From assembly GCF_051020955.1 (NCBI RefSeq), contig NC_135021.1, positions 16,721,962 to 16,785,961 of the forward strand: a stretch of 64,000 nt of DNA, read 5' to 3'. Positions 11,831-23,935 of the stretch are shown in pieces. A program made the translations under genes and the position numbers. This DNA comes from Megalopta genalis. Its lineage: Eukaryota; Arthropoda; Insecta; Hymenoptera; Halictidae. The notes under the pieces are model-generated. The model was not told the DNA's origin. It worked only from the letters and a program-made list of their open reading frames with translations, and made no database searches. Within the stretch, counting starts at the first letter, position 1, and the number at the start of each line of letters is the position of its first letter.

Positions 11831-14559
11831 TATCTACAGTTTTAGATAAATTATGATCATTGTCGGACTTAGCCAAGTTCGCTGTGGGGGAACAATCGAT
11901 GTTCGCTAAGTAACGAGGCTTACGATCCCTCGAAGGAGATGCTATCGACATGTTTGTTGATTCATCCTGTCGGTTGTCTAATCGGCCCGATAGCATCTAT
12001 TCGCGTCCGAGGATATTGTAAATCGCGTGGGTGCAGACTGCACATATCCGGCAAATAGATTCCGAACCGGTGACATTTATTCTTGTAACGAATTTACGCG
12101 AGTCAGATTTATTCGTCTCTTTAAATACGTTTATTCCATCCGACCGAGCCATTAACATTTTAAATATTGCCACGATGGCTGGCGAGGCTGTAGCAGCCTC
12201 CGGTTTAATCCCACGGACGACAGCAATCGTTCGAGTAAAACGCGTTTCATCGCGGCTAGCTTTTCATCGGGATCGTCAATGATTACTCCTACCGCGGCTC
12301 TCTGGCCGAGAAGCGCATGTTTATGAATTCATTCCGCTATGAACTTGCATTTCTATGCAACGTCGGCTGCGGTATTTATTTTATCATCGCGTCGCTGGCT
12401 TTCATCGATTAGTTGGCGAGTTTTTCGGTACGCAGTCGCTAAAAAAGAAGGCCGCCGACAAATATTTGAGCGAAATGTTTGATTTTTCAATATCGCACGC
12501 GAAACGTTCCACCGAAACTCGCGCGCGCGCGCGCGCGCGTGTGTGTGATATTAATTAAACACCGCGCGGTGAAAGTTTTTGTTGGAATTTTTATTCGAAT
12601 GTGTTGAAAATACTGGAATAAACGTTGCGCTACGAATTTCATTTACACCAAATTGTTGCTAGGATACAACTTTCTTAAATTAGTATGGCAGGCAGGATTC
12701 GGTCCAAAAAGATAGCAAAACGACGAACGTTGTACCAGGGCGCTTTCGCAACTTTCAAGCCCCGTTAAAGTTAAACCGTGTTGCGTTACACAGAGGTTGT
12801 TTATAACAATTTACGAGGACCAGAGCAGTCGGGGACGTATGGATGTTCTAAAATAGGTATGCAGTTACAGTTCGGTCACTACAAGAATAAAACATTGTTG
12901 CGGACGTATATTGCATTCCTACTTGCGTCAGTTGGATTACACAATATTACAAAACGTTAAACGTAAAATGTATAAAAAGTGCGACCGGTTCTCAGATGCT
13001 TGCTTCTATTTCATCTCAGCGATCTTCTTTTTTTTTAGTTGTTTTTTTTCAGATGTCCTCTCGAACATTCTGCAAATACGTGAATCGCGCAACTTTGAGT
13101 AGTTTTAATACCTAAACGATCGAACGTTAGTTTGCAAGAGTTTTGTTATTCTTGGATAGGAAGGTCGTGCGACAGAATTATCAGCTGAAAAAATTGATCT
13201 TTTAATAAGATATCAGAATTTCTAGAGTTCTCTGTATTTTCTGACGCTCCTGATCGCGATCATAAAATTCAAGCTACACTAAAATTCACGATAGATTCTA
13301 ATTCCATTAACTTGTCAGATTTTAGGCTTGTTCTATAGCATTTTAGAAAACATTATTTTCTAAAAGAATGCGATAAAAATCGATCTTTGCTCAGCTGAGC
13401 TTCTTGCAGCGCAAACACCGTTTCATCCGATAGAAAGCAAAGTTTGCCGTGCAAGCAACTCTCGACGGTAGTTGTTTTCCTTGAACTAACCTCGGGAACT
13501 TGAAAATCTTCGATACAGCTCGAGCCTACGCACGACAGACATCGTAAACCACCCCCTCGAAGGGTGGGAAAAGGTTTTCCCGTTTCACGCTGAGATTCGC
13601 GTTTGATCGTGTCGAGCCGTTCCACCGGCTCACGTTCATTTTCCCTCGAACTCGGGCTAATCCGGCGTCTGTCGCAGCTTTCTGCGCGTCCGTTTCGTAT
13701 CCGACATTGCGTCCGCGTGAATTCGTTTAGTCATTTTCGTCGAACGATCGATGAACAGGTCGAGCGTCGATCGGAGAGGAAATTGTCGCGACGAAATCGA
13801 GAATACGAAGCGTAACTCGGCCCCTGATTCTTTTCTTTCGTCTCCCTCTTTTCGAGGGTCGTTCCATGATAATCGAGCCACGAGCCCTGCTTCCCTAAGG
13901 AGGCTTCACGCAATGTTTCGTGTAATGTACCACTGATTCGAATATTCAATTTTCTGGGGGAAACCGATTTTACGGACGCTGCGAACCTATCGCCGGAATG
14001 ATTCGATTCGGATGTGACCGTGAGCGCCGGCAACCTAAATCGATGCGCGTCAAATGCGAGATCGTCGGCATTTGGTTCCCGTTGGAGCTTTACGGAATCT
14101 TCACGGCGTGGTTAATTCCGTTTGCAGTAATATTAAGTTCAATTCGGTGTAGCACAAGCTTTTCGAACATCTTGTCTTAGTTTTGTAAACTAATCTGTAA
14201 GTATACGCGAGCGTTACATGTATGGATCTTCTTACAATCTTATTTGGAACGAGAAAAATGTGATCAGTAGATTGCGGATTTTACGCATTTACGACGACAA
14301 TGAATACGTGCAATTTGAAACAATGGAATGATTGAAAGTACTCAAGAATAGATGACATCGCTTTCAGATCATTGAGATTGTTAAAAGAAACGCGAGCTTT
14401 CCGTGCGAGTTTAGTTTGTTGCGATCAAACGAAGAGAACATTTTCTTTTAATTATTTTCTCATATCTTAAAAATTACATACTATTGAAAAAATTGATGCG
14501 TTGAAGTCAGAATTGTGCAGAATCGCAAATGAGTTGCTCGAGGTGTTATAATTATTAAG
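11831..14559. other. Non-coding stretch
   Basis: No gene recognised. It contains a (CG)9-10 run continuing into (TG)n at 12521-12547 (alternating purine-pyrimidine, Z-DNA prone) and a CpG-rich block at 13350-14060 with overlapping ORFs on both strands that show no domain. Confidence 0.45.
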
Positions 14560-14740
14560 TAATTCAATAGCATTGTAATTCAATAAAAATATAATTCAAT
14601 CACATTGTAATTCGTAATTGAAATCTCCAATTAATCCGTAATTCAAATCTTAAATTACAATGTGTGTAATTCGTAATTGAAATTGCAGTACAAAATACTA
14701 AGTCATTAAATTACATGAACTACGAATTACGGTGTGATTG
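14560..14740. repeat. Degenerate AATTC/AATTG-rich repeat
   Basis: Repeated variants of TAATTCAATCACATTGTAAT and its complement. This motif is the complement of the core of the 32-bp minisatellite at 20485-21125, so the two loci share an origin or a mutational bias. The copies here occur in both orientations. Confidence 0.6.
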
Positions 14741-17217
14741 AATGAAAATTACGAATGACAATTTTCGAATCGTAGAGAGGTTCTTTGAAAATAAATGGAA
14801 TCGGATTATTAGACAGCCAGACAGACTATGGTGCTTCTTTGGTTTCCTCGGGGCACACCGGTGGGTGACGGCGCCCATGCTGAGAAACTGGGAAATAAAA
14901 TGTGCTGCTCGTCAGAAATGTATTCGTTTCAACGACCCTACGATGTGGCACTCGATCTGAAAGCAAGTTAGAAAGAGTAGCAACCCGCGATCATATTGCC
15001 AGTTCGAATGATGCGGTTAAAATGGAAATGCGATCTGTTTCTCAATCCCGGGGACGTGTGTTCTGCACCGTTGTGAAGCATTCAGCATAAAATGCATCTA
15101 TCACAAAGAGGGAAATTAAATAAACGTTCACGAAAGACAAATCGTTCTCATTCCACGTGGAAAAGGTGGTCTTCAATGTTTCAATTTTTCAGGATTTCTT
15201 CAGAATTTGATCTTTCACCATAACCGTGAAAGTTATTCAAATGATTTTTCTACAGAATTACACTTCGTTTTCAAATCGTTGTAAACGTTTAATCGCACTT
15301 AAATGATATTTAAAGAGCGATGTTTTTAAAGCCATTATTAACAAGTTTTATCGAAGATAACATCTCCGTTACGTGAACAGCATAAGTTTGTCAAGGTTAT
15401 CGGTAAATATTAAACACAATCGAAGACATAATTTTAATAGTAGACAGCTTAATCTAAATTAATTCCCATATATGTGAAGACACAACGATGCGTATTATGA
15501 CAATGAAACAGCTTATTTTCTCCAGAGTTGCACAACATTTTATTCGGATGACAGAGATAAGAGACAAAGTCTGACGAATAAGGTTTTATTCGACACTGTC
15601 GAATAAATTATCCATTCTAATAAAAATTCATCTAGACAGAAATTTATTCGACTAAGATTTCTATTCGAATAAGGATAAAAAAATAATCGATTCGAATAAA
15701 GATGATAGAATATAAAAAGTGTTTCTTTTTAATTTATCGATTCCTCTTTTTCATATTCCTCTTTTCAAATGTTGCATCGAAAAGTTCGTTACTTTTTGGT
15801 AGATAAATCATCGATGCATAACTAAATAATCTCTCTACGAGCGCGAAGAAAGGTGTCGGCAATTTTATAATTCTACAAGTAGTTGAAATTGAAGTGATCC
15901 TGAATGTATTCGTATAGATATATTCGAATATAAAGAATTATTCGAATAAAACGTTCGTCTAAAAGAATTCGAATAATTGTCTCAGATAAATATTTATTCG
16001 AAACGAGGCGAAAGAAGTCGAAACCCGAGAGCAACAATACAGTGCTATTTTCGGATTCACGTTTTGACGAAACGTTCTGAAGTGATCATCGCACGGTGCA
16101 TACCGTAGATCACGATTCCTTTTGTACAGCGCAATGCAAGCCGGAACTTTTATTTCTGGCCTGGAATATCGCAACGGAGCACCGTAAAGCTGCTCCGCTG
16201 TTCCATCGACAAATGGTGACGGTCCCGATTCTGTAACATACTCGAGTAATTCCGTGCACGTGGTTTCCTGCGTACAGATGAATAGAAGTCTGATTCTGTT
16301 CTCCTCGGATAGGGAACGCACGAGCCGAATGGGATAGTTAATAATTCCGAAGCTGTTTAAACGTAACCTCGCGTAACTGGGGACGGCGCAGCGCGCCGGA
16401 ACTCGGCGTGGATGCTTTTCGGTCTCCTCGTGGACCTGTTGCACTGGCAGCTACATTGTTCAGTTCGCGAGAATCTGTTGCGCGTGGCTGGAAAGTTGAT
16501 TAATGAGTGAATAGCGTTGGAAGTTCGCTGCGTCGCAACACAAGGCGGGTCGGCTGTGTTCGCCGAACATTCCTCCACGGTCATTTGTGCTGGGAAACTA
16601 TTATCGCGCGTTCCTAGTGCACAAAATCATAAGACGCTCGGAAAATTATTCATGCCGGTGTTTACGAAGTATTTCGTACCGGAGTTATTATAAAGCGCGT
16701 TTCTAAAGCGATTCACTGGCGAACATTTTCTGTAAATCGGATAAACAACGCGTGGAATTTTATTTATTTCGTATGAACGAATGGATCTGCTCTTAACTGC
16801 CCGTTTAAATATTCGGCTCAACGAGAATTGAAAGGAGATATAAACAGCTGCGTAATTCAATAATAAATGGGATATCGGTAATTAAATATTATTAATATTC
16901 TTGTACAACAATGCGAATAAAGAAAGAAATGGAAGATCATATATATATATATGTATATATTTACAAAATTTATTCTAATTCTGTGTTTGCACAATTTAAA
17001 TTAATTAGAAATGTTTCAGTGATTGTATGAATATTGCGTCATTAGAACATGTTACGATTGAAAACTGGAGAAAATGTGTTGAAAACTTTGACAGTTGGCC
17101 CACTAGATATTGAAAGAAAGCCACAAAATTTCGGACTCAGTTTATTCTTACTGTTTCCGCGTGTCGAGTACCGCAACTTTCCTCAACTCTACAGCATTCG
17201 ATGACTTTTCATTCCAG
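14741..17217. other. Non-coding stretch upstream of the first recognised RGK exon
   Basis: AT-rich DNA. From 15560 to 15970 the motif TTCGAATAA / TTATTCGAA recurs many times, similar in kind to the VAMP4 intron repeat at 59900-60230. There is a short (TA)n at 16939-16965. The missing N-terminal RGK exon, which must end in phase 2, may lie here or further upstream; I could not identify it. Confidence 0.45.
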
Positions 17218-17426
17218 GAACAGCAACGTGTCAGGGGAAAGATCTCCTTTCGACGGATCGTGTTGCAGTGGACAAGGGATTGCAGCAGACAGCACGGAAA
17301 GCGACGAGATCGACGATATCCCCAAATACCGAGTCGTGTTGCTCGGTGAATCCGGAGTCGGGAAAACTGCCCTGGTCTCGCAGTTCATGACCAGCGAGTA
17401 CATGAACACCTACGACGCCAGTCTAG
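17218..17426 (+). CDS. Rgk: RGK-family small GTPase, exon with P-loop
   Basis: First recognised exon of a Rad/Gem/Kir (RGK) Ras-like GTPase. It starts after the acceptor TTTTCATTCCAG in phase 2 and ends before the donor GTAAAT in phase 1, giving 69 full codons. An acidic linker (ADSTESDEIDDIPK) precedes the beta-1 strand YRVVLL, the P-loop GESGVGKT (nucleotide phosphate binding) and LVSQFMTSEYMNTYDAS of the switch I region. The exons at 43334, 44998 and 46394 follow in matching phase, for about 257 codons in the window. Known RGK proteins bind GTP/GDP poorly as switches, sit at the plasma membrane through a basic C-terminus, and inhibit voltage-gated calcium channels through the beta subunit; that this one does so is inferred from family. 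The upstream N-terminal exon was not found. The intron that follows is about 25.9 kb. Confidence 0.93.
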
Positions 17427-17778
17427 GTAAATATTTCAACGTAATTCCTTATTGACGGTCGCCATTTTGTCGGCCGCCAGCAGTTTCTCAGCTTCGTTTC
17501 CCGTCGAAGTGTGCCTTTATCGAAAGATTCATTTCAAATTCGAATCCCCCTGCACCGATACCGCTCGCCGCAAGTTTCTACGGACTACAAACTCAATTTC
17601 AAGTTCCTTATCCACCCAGGAACTTGTGTCACTTCCATGATAATATCGTGACCGAGAGTTCGGTACGCTCGCGATAGATGCAACGGAGATCAAAGATATC
17701 GTGTATTCTTGATTAGAGTTAGTGGCAGTCGCAGCGGTTACTGTTCTCGTTACTAGTTATGCTTGCACTTGGAATCTA
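17427..17778. other. Intron sequence, nothing recognised
   Basis: Start of the long RGK intron. It holds a short spurious open frame and no repeats. Confidence 0.6.
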
Positions 17779-18143
17779 CAGGGTGTCCCAAAAATGTCTC
17801 ACAATCCGGAAACGGCGGGTTTCTCGGATCATTTGAAGCAGCTTCTTCCTTTACAAAAATTTTCTCCGAGGCATCATTAACGAGTTATTAACGAAAAACA
17901 GTGACCAATAAGAATCGATTACGGCTGACGCGAGGCGGCCCAGCCAATCAGCGCACGAAGCCCAGTTCCGCTCATTGGCTTGGTCGCCTCGCGCCAGCTG
18001 AGCTCGCCTGTCATTGGTCACTGTTTTCCGTTAATAACTCGTTAACGGTGCCTCGGAGAAAATTTTTGTAAAGGGAGAAGTTGCTTCAAATGACCTGAGG
18101 AACCCGCCACTTTCGGATTGCGAGACATTTTTGGGACAACCTG
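17779..18143. mobile_element. TA-flanked miniature element, CAGGGTGTCCC ends
   Basis: A 365-bp element flanked by TA on both sides, with ends CAGGGTGTCCCAAAAATGTC and, complemented, CAGGTTGTCCCAAAAATGTC. The inverted similarity continues far inside (ACGAGTTATTAACG-type sequence near 17878 and its complement near 18030), so the whole element can fold back. TA flanks and end structure suggest a Tc1/mariner-class non-autonomous element. The central palindrome CCAATCAGCG...CGCTCATTGG is GC-rich. Confidence 0.85.
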
Positions 18144-18158
18144 TATACTGCATTTTAT

Positions 18159-18576
18159 GGGTTACCTTGAAATCACCAACAATTATTTCGCCGACATTAT
18201 TTACACACCGACACTGTTTACACACCGACGCATACATTAACGATAGGGTTAGTTCGAAATCATCGACGATCACTTCACCGATTATGTGGTGTTCATCTGT
18301 CGATGAACTTGTGTCGACGACGAAAACATAGTCGGCGAAGTGATCGTCGATGATTTCGAATGTAACCTCTAACGATAAGCGTGTAGGATACTACGATCAA
18401 ACGTATGTTGCCAAGAGTTCTAAGTGACAATAATAGCATTTGTCGGTGAAACGAGAGTCGATGTAAACATTTGTTAGCGATTTCAGTGTCTCCTCTCGGT
18501 ATATAAACAATGTCGGCGAAATCGTGTCAATGAAAACATTTTCGGTGAAATGAGTGTTGGTGATTCAAGGTAACCC
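18159..18576. mobile_element. Fold-back element with nested inverted repeats
   Basis: The outer arms GGGTTACCTTGAAATCACCA (left) and TGGTGATTCAAGGTAACCC (right) are complementary with one indel. An inner pair, TTCGAAATCATCGACGATCA (18253-18272, continuing to about 18286) and its complement ending TGATTTCGAA (about 18328-18360), is also nearly exact. The interior is built of short variants of GTCGGCGAAATG. There is no coding capacity. Confidence 0.75.
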
Positions 18577-20271
18577 GAATAGTATAATATATGGACGATG
18601 TAAGTGGCGCAAGATCATTCTCATTTATTTTGAGATATCGGATAGTGTTCAATATTTTTCATTATTTTTGTAAAATCTGTAACTTAGCAGACCTAGTCTC
18701 ACATAAATATTATATAAATATCATATAAATATTATTATCCACTGGTGCTTATGATAACGAAGTACATAGTATATATACTTAACAGAACTGCCTCTTTAAA
18801 TCAATCATTTAATTCGCAAAGGATAGAATGGTTCTATTAACAGTTTCATTTAATCGCGAAATCATGGATTCACCAACGACGAGTCTCAACAGCAGAAACG
18901 GTTGAATATTGATTATTTATTTGAATGTATCTATCTACAGCATTGCAAAAGTCCTCGCAAAAACCCTCATGGCCTCTCGACGGTTGCTCGATCCGAAATT
19001 TCAACCCAAACGTTTCTCCAAAGCAATTTCGCATCAAGTACTGGAAGACTTTTCGAGTCAAGGTTACCGTTAATTAAAGAAAATGTTTAATCTGCCCAAG
19101 AAAAATGATGGCGAAGCGGTTAAATGGTAAAAATGATATTTTGATTATTTTATTGATAATTTTTACTCGCTTGTAATTACTTTTTTGTACGTGAGAATAC
19201 CGTAAATAAGTTAGCAGGCACATTTTAGACACGTTAAATGAGAAAAATAATTTTGGCCAGCGAAATCGGGCAAAATACTCCACCGCGGGGCGGTTAGGCG
19301 AGCGATATTAATTATAAATGTAAGCGTGAGATCACAGTAAAGTCGAATTAACGAGCGTACCACTGCGGTGGCCCGCTTTCAGAGCTATCTGTAACGACCC
19401 AACCATTTTTAATGAATTTCTTTCGCCGCCGTGTCCCCGCGCAAGCTTTCACCGCCCGAGACAGTTCGCGATTATAAGCTCGTGCAATTTTATTTTCGCG
19501 TTTAATTAGCGCCTTTGCAGGCCCGATCGTCAGTCACGAAATTATCACGATCGTTTTTCCAGGAAAATCTCGCGAACTTCGTCCCCGCATTTTTATCGGT
19601 TATCTCTCGTTAATCCTGCGACAAAAGCGCGCGCGAAAACTGCTGACATTCGATAATTATAAAATGTTTATTCTATCTTCTATAGGCGCCTGCATCAAAT
19701 CCGCACTCTATAAATCACTAATAAACATTTATCGATAGGACCAAACGGAGATGCGATTGTTTTGTTGGAGGATCATGCGGAAAGATTCTTCATTCTGCAC
19801 GTGTTGCATATTGCATTATTGCATTGTACGCGCTTTTATCTGGTCGCTTGTTTGCGTCGCAGGTTCCACTGAAATATGTACGGGACCCCGCGGCTTTTTC
19901 AAAACATGGATTAGCGATGTTCGGTTAATAATGTAGCTCGTTAAGCTCCGCGACCAACTGCCGTCGCAGAACCATGCAACTGCTGCATTATCGATACTGT
20001 TATGGGCGAACGTTAGCTTGAGAAAGCAGTTAAAATGATTTCTTGTCACGCATTGCTTCCGCCATTCACATTAAAAATCGGTTTGCGCCCCGTAAAATTT
20101 ACGATAATGAAATCGTGGTCGCTTGCTGGCCCAGGAAATTATTCGATTCAATGAAGATTACGGATTTCTTGCGTTCATCATAAAAATGAGTTTGCGAAAC
20201 ATAGGATAGCGAGAGAAGCTGTTAAACAAAATTACAACTTCCTTCCGTTACATTCGTTATCCAGACATTAT
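18577..20271. other. Intron sequence, nothing specific
   Basis: AT-rich with CpG-rich patches. No ORF of substance and no clear repeat. Confidence 0.5.
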
Positions 20272-20460
20272 AATAGGTCGGTCAATAAGTGTTCGTGCGA
20301 TTTTAATTTCCATTTCTCCCGCATAATATTATAATTGCCTAACAGTTATGTCGATATTCGACAGGTTTTACTTTACTCTGTCGAGCGATTGTTTAGTTAT
20401 TCGTTCCTTATGAGTAATAAAAACATACGAGTTGATTCAATTACTAATTGTTTTAAAAAC
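20272..20460. mobile_element. Possible mariner 5' end relic
   Basis: TAGGTCGGTCAATAAGTGTT resembles mariner terminal repeats (TA-GGTTGGTCAA type). Downstream there is a short open frame from an ATG near 20409. No transposase sequence can be recognised, so this is tentative. Confidence 0.3.
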
Positions 20461-20484
20461 TAGTGCAATTGAAATACAATTAAA

Positions 20485-21125
20485 TACAATCTAATTGATT
20501 GACAATGTAATTGAACTACAATCTAATTGAATTACAATGTGATTGAGCTACAATCTAATTGAATGACAATGTAATTGAACTAAAATCTAATTGAATTGCA
20601 ATGTAATTGAGCTACAATCCAATTGAATGACAATGTAATTGAACTAAGATCTAATTGAATTGCAATGTAATTGAACTACAATCCAATTGAATGACAATGT
20701 AATTGAACTACAATCCAATTGAATGACAATGTAATTGAACTAAAATCTAATTGAATTGCAATGTAATTGAGCTACAATCCAATTGAATGACAATGTAATT
20801 GAACTAAGATCTAATTGAATTGCAATGTAATTGAACTACAATCCAATTGAATGACAATGTAATTGAACTAAAATCCAATTGAATGACAATGTAATTGAAC
20901 TAAAATCTAATTGAATTGCAATGTAATTGAGCTACAATCCAATTGAATGACAATGTGATTGAACTAAAATCTAATTGAATTACAATGTAATTGAACTACA
21001 ATCCAATTGAATGACAATGTAATTGAACTAAAATCTAATTGAATTGCAATGTAATTGAGCTACAATCCAATTGAATGACAATGTGATTGAACTAAAATCT
21101 AATTGAATTGCAATGTAATTGAATT
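20485..21125. repeat. 32-bp minisatellite, about 20 copies
   Basis: Tandem copies of a 32-bp unit such as AATCTAATTGAATTGCAATG followed by TAATTGAACTAA. Variants (GAATGACAATG, GAATTACAATG, GAGCTAC, GAACTAA) alternate in a partly higher-order pattern, with pairs of copies repeating as 64-bp dimers. It lies within the RGK intron. Confidence 0.95.
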
Positions 21126-21944
21126 ACTTCGTAATTATAACTCCTTGGGTAATCCAATTATAATTCTGCACAACTCTGCCAATACCAGTCGCGAGGGACT
21201 TCATACTGCGAGAATCTCTCTGCACCGTCGCGATTGAAATTCGCTATACTTTATTTATCCCCCGTCAGGATTCCGAAAACGTCGGCTCCGCGAGGGTGGA
21301 ACAACAAAGACCCTTTGTTTCTCCACGTAATCGTATCCTCTTTTCGTCCGCCCCTTTCTAATTCAATAAACATCTTCCCTTTCGCCTCGGGATCCCGTAT
21401 ATCCAGGGGAACGGTAATGTTGACTTCTTCCTACCCGGCTCGAGTAGAACGGTATAATGTTGACTTCTTTTTACCGGACTGAAAACGTAATGACACCGGC
21501 CATCGGGTGTTCAGCGCTGCGTATCCCTCGGCGAAAGCCATATTTACAATTTCCTTAGCAGACCACCCTTTGTTTTCCCTAGAATCGACGACGTTCGGGC
21601 TCCCAACGGTAATGGGACTTTCGTGTAGCTCTGTCAATGCGGATCGTTAACGCGGAGACTTCTTGCTGCAAGTGTATCTGCTTGTTAACACGGTCCTGTT
21701 TATTAAACGATCGCTATTGTTCCGTGAAACGTTGCAAAGATAATTGCTAAACCGCGGATACTTGTCGCGACTTGCGCCAAAGCGTAAACATAAAAATAAT
21801 AAGGTAAAAATAGCTGCAGTAAATTCTTCCCAATTGTCCGACAGCTTGTAAACGAAAAAATGGACAATTTGGAAAAAGGAGATACGATTATTCGAGGCTT
21901 GTGCCACGTTTTTATTGTTGTTGGCAATCGGCAACTACAAAATG
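21126..21944. other. Intron sequence with a fold-back family fragment
   Basis: A fragment at 21835-21905 (AAAAATGGACAATTTGG, GGAGATACGATTATTCGAGG) matches the fold-back element at 4754-4964. A short tandem (GAACGGTAATGTTGACTTCTT-like) occurs twice near 21410 and 21449. The rest is unremarkable. Confidence 0.55.
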
Positions 21945-22498
21945 ATTATAATATAATATAATATAATATAATATAATATAATATAATATAATATAATATA
22001 ATATAATATAATATAATATAATATAATATAATATAATATAATATAATATAATATAATATAATATAATATAATATAATATAATATAATATAATATAATATA
22101 ATATAATATAATATAATATAATATAATATAATATAATATAATATAATATAATATAATATAATATAATATAATATAATATAATATAATATAATATAATATA
22201 ATATAATATAATATAATATAATATAATATAATATAATATAATATAATATAATATAATATAATATAATATAATATAATATAATATAATATAATATAATATA
22301 ATATAATATAATATAATATAATATAATATAATATAATATAATATAATATAATATAATATAATATAATATAATATAATATAATATAATATAATATAATATA
22401 ATATAATATAATATAATATAATATAATATAATATAATATAATATAATATAATATAATATAATATAATATAATATAATATAATATAATATAATATAATA
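21945..22498. repeat. (ATAAT)n pentanucleotide tract, about 554 bp
   Basis: About 110 uninterrupted copies of ATAAT. It is very pure and directly abuts the first hairpin-rich unit at 22499. Long open frames on the minus strand here (YYIIL repeats) are an artefact of a repeat without stop codons. Confidence 0.99.
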
Positions 22499-23360
22499 CA
22501 ATGCACACTATTTTATAATATAAAATTTGCAGCTATTTGCTCGGTATCATCCTTGACTCAGAAATTCATGGCAATTCGCAAGAATTTTTGAACCGAGGAT
22601 GATACCGATTGCCCGAGTCTCACCACGAGGAGGTTGCTGCTTTAGAGACCCGAAAGGGAGTCAGAACGAAGCCGGAATTCGCTATGGCTCCCTTTCTAAC
22701 AACGACGACTTATAAACTAGTACACACGCTCGCCAGCTAGCTAGCACACACCCACACTCACACGTTCGTATATGTCAAGTACTATTGCGGACCAAGTGGA
22801 TCAAAGAAGAAGTCTCTGATCCACGGGGACCAAAATGAATCAGTGCAGAAGGCAGTGATTCTTTCAAAGTGAGAAACAACTGCGAGTCAGTGCAGAAGGC
22901 ACTGACTCGAGGGTGACGCGACGCGTACAATGCTCGCACAAATCAGGAGCCTCACAGATCTCGATGCTCGCCGTTTTCACATGAGGAATAATGATCCAAA
23001 GTTGGATCATCCCACAATGAGTTGGATCGCCCTGCGCCCCGCCCCCAAAAGAGAGCTAAGGACGTCTTACATTGCGAATACGCGAAGCGAGAGCCTCCCC
23101 AGCAGGAGGGTCCGCGTTCGAATCACCATGCCGCATGGTCACTCGTCGAACAACGAGACGTGTCCGGACTTACCCAAGAGTTTGCGCAAGCAAGGCCACC
23201 ACAGCTTTCTGCTGTGGCGGAGTCAAAAACGAGACGCGAAAAAGTAATGCTAAGGCAATACTACTGGACATATGCGAAATTAGCGACTCGGGTACCTCGG
23301 GGATGCTACCCCCCGTGCCCCCCACGGGCGCTCCCGTGGGTCGGGGGCCCCTGAGGGAAC

Positions 23361-23599
23361 TTAACTCCTTGCCATACCATTCTCTTTAAATTTATGATGA
23401 CTAGAAATTTCTCGATTGTAATTATTTCTCAGAAGGAGAAAAAAATTTGAGTTTACTGTGAGACTACACTTCTTGAGCAATTAAATATTGTGGTGAAAAG
23501 AAGAGAAATTTAGATAAAGTTCTAAGAGCAAAATAATATTCATTCTAAAGAGAAATCTTTATTAAAAGCTGGACCCGTTACAGTACGGCAAGAGGTTAA
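23361..23599. mobile_element. TTAA element embedded in repeat unit 1
   Basis: Ends TTAACTCCTTGCCATACC and GTACGGCAAGAGGTTAA, the same CCTTG family as 11580-11830. It sits between structure B1 and the 18-bp array in every unit. Confidence 0.7.
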
Positions 23600-23686
23600 G
23601 AATCTTAGACTAACTCACATACACTTATTAACTAACTCGCACGCACTTAATAACTAAGTCGCACGCACTTATTAGTTAAGACGTAT

Positions 23687-23776
23687 CCCACGACGGATGA
23701 TAATCCCACGGCGGATGAAAATCCCACGGCGGATGAAAATCCCACGGCGGATGATAATCCCACGGCGGATGATAAT
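23687..23776. repeat. 18-bp tandem CCCACGGCGGATGATAAT, 5 copies
   Basis: Five copies alternating GATGATAAT and GATGAAAAT. Shorter versions follow the embedded TTAA element in the other units (2 near 25404, 3 near 27247, 5 near 29321, 3 near 31030). Confidence 0.9.
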
Positions 23777-23848
23777 ATCTGTAATAAACCTGAAAAGATT
23801 GAATTAAAGTTAGTCTGAATTCAAGTCAAAATAGAAAACCTAAGACCA

Positions 23849-23935
23849 GCACACGAGTGCCACACTGACCAGCACACGAGTGCCAAGCTAACCAGCACGC
23901 GAGTGCCAAACTAACCAGCACACGGGTGCATTTTT
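23849..23935. repeat. 23-bp tandem with GCACACGAGTGC core, 4 copies
   Basis: Units of ACCAGCACACGAGTGCCACA-type sequence. Each carries a small GCAC-ACGA-GTGC stem-loop. The same array is present in units 1-4 with different copy numbers. Confidence 0.9.

Noticed and set aside
21912..22508. 186-198-codon minus-strand ORFs in all three frames (YYIIL repeats)
   Set aside because: They are the translation of a pure ATAAT repeat without stop codons.
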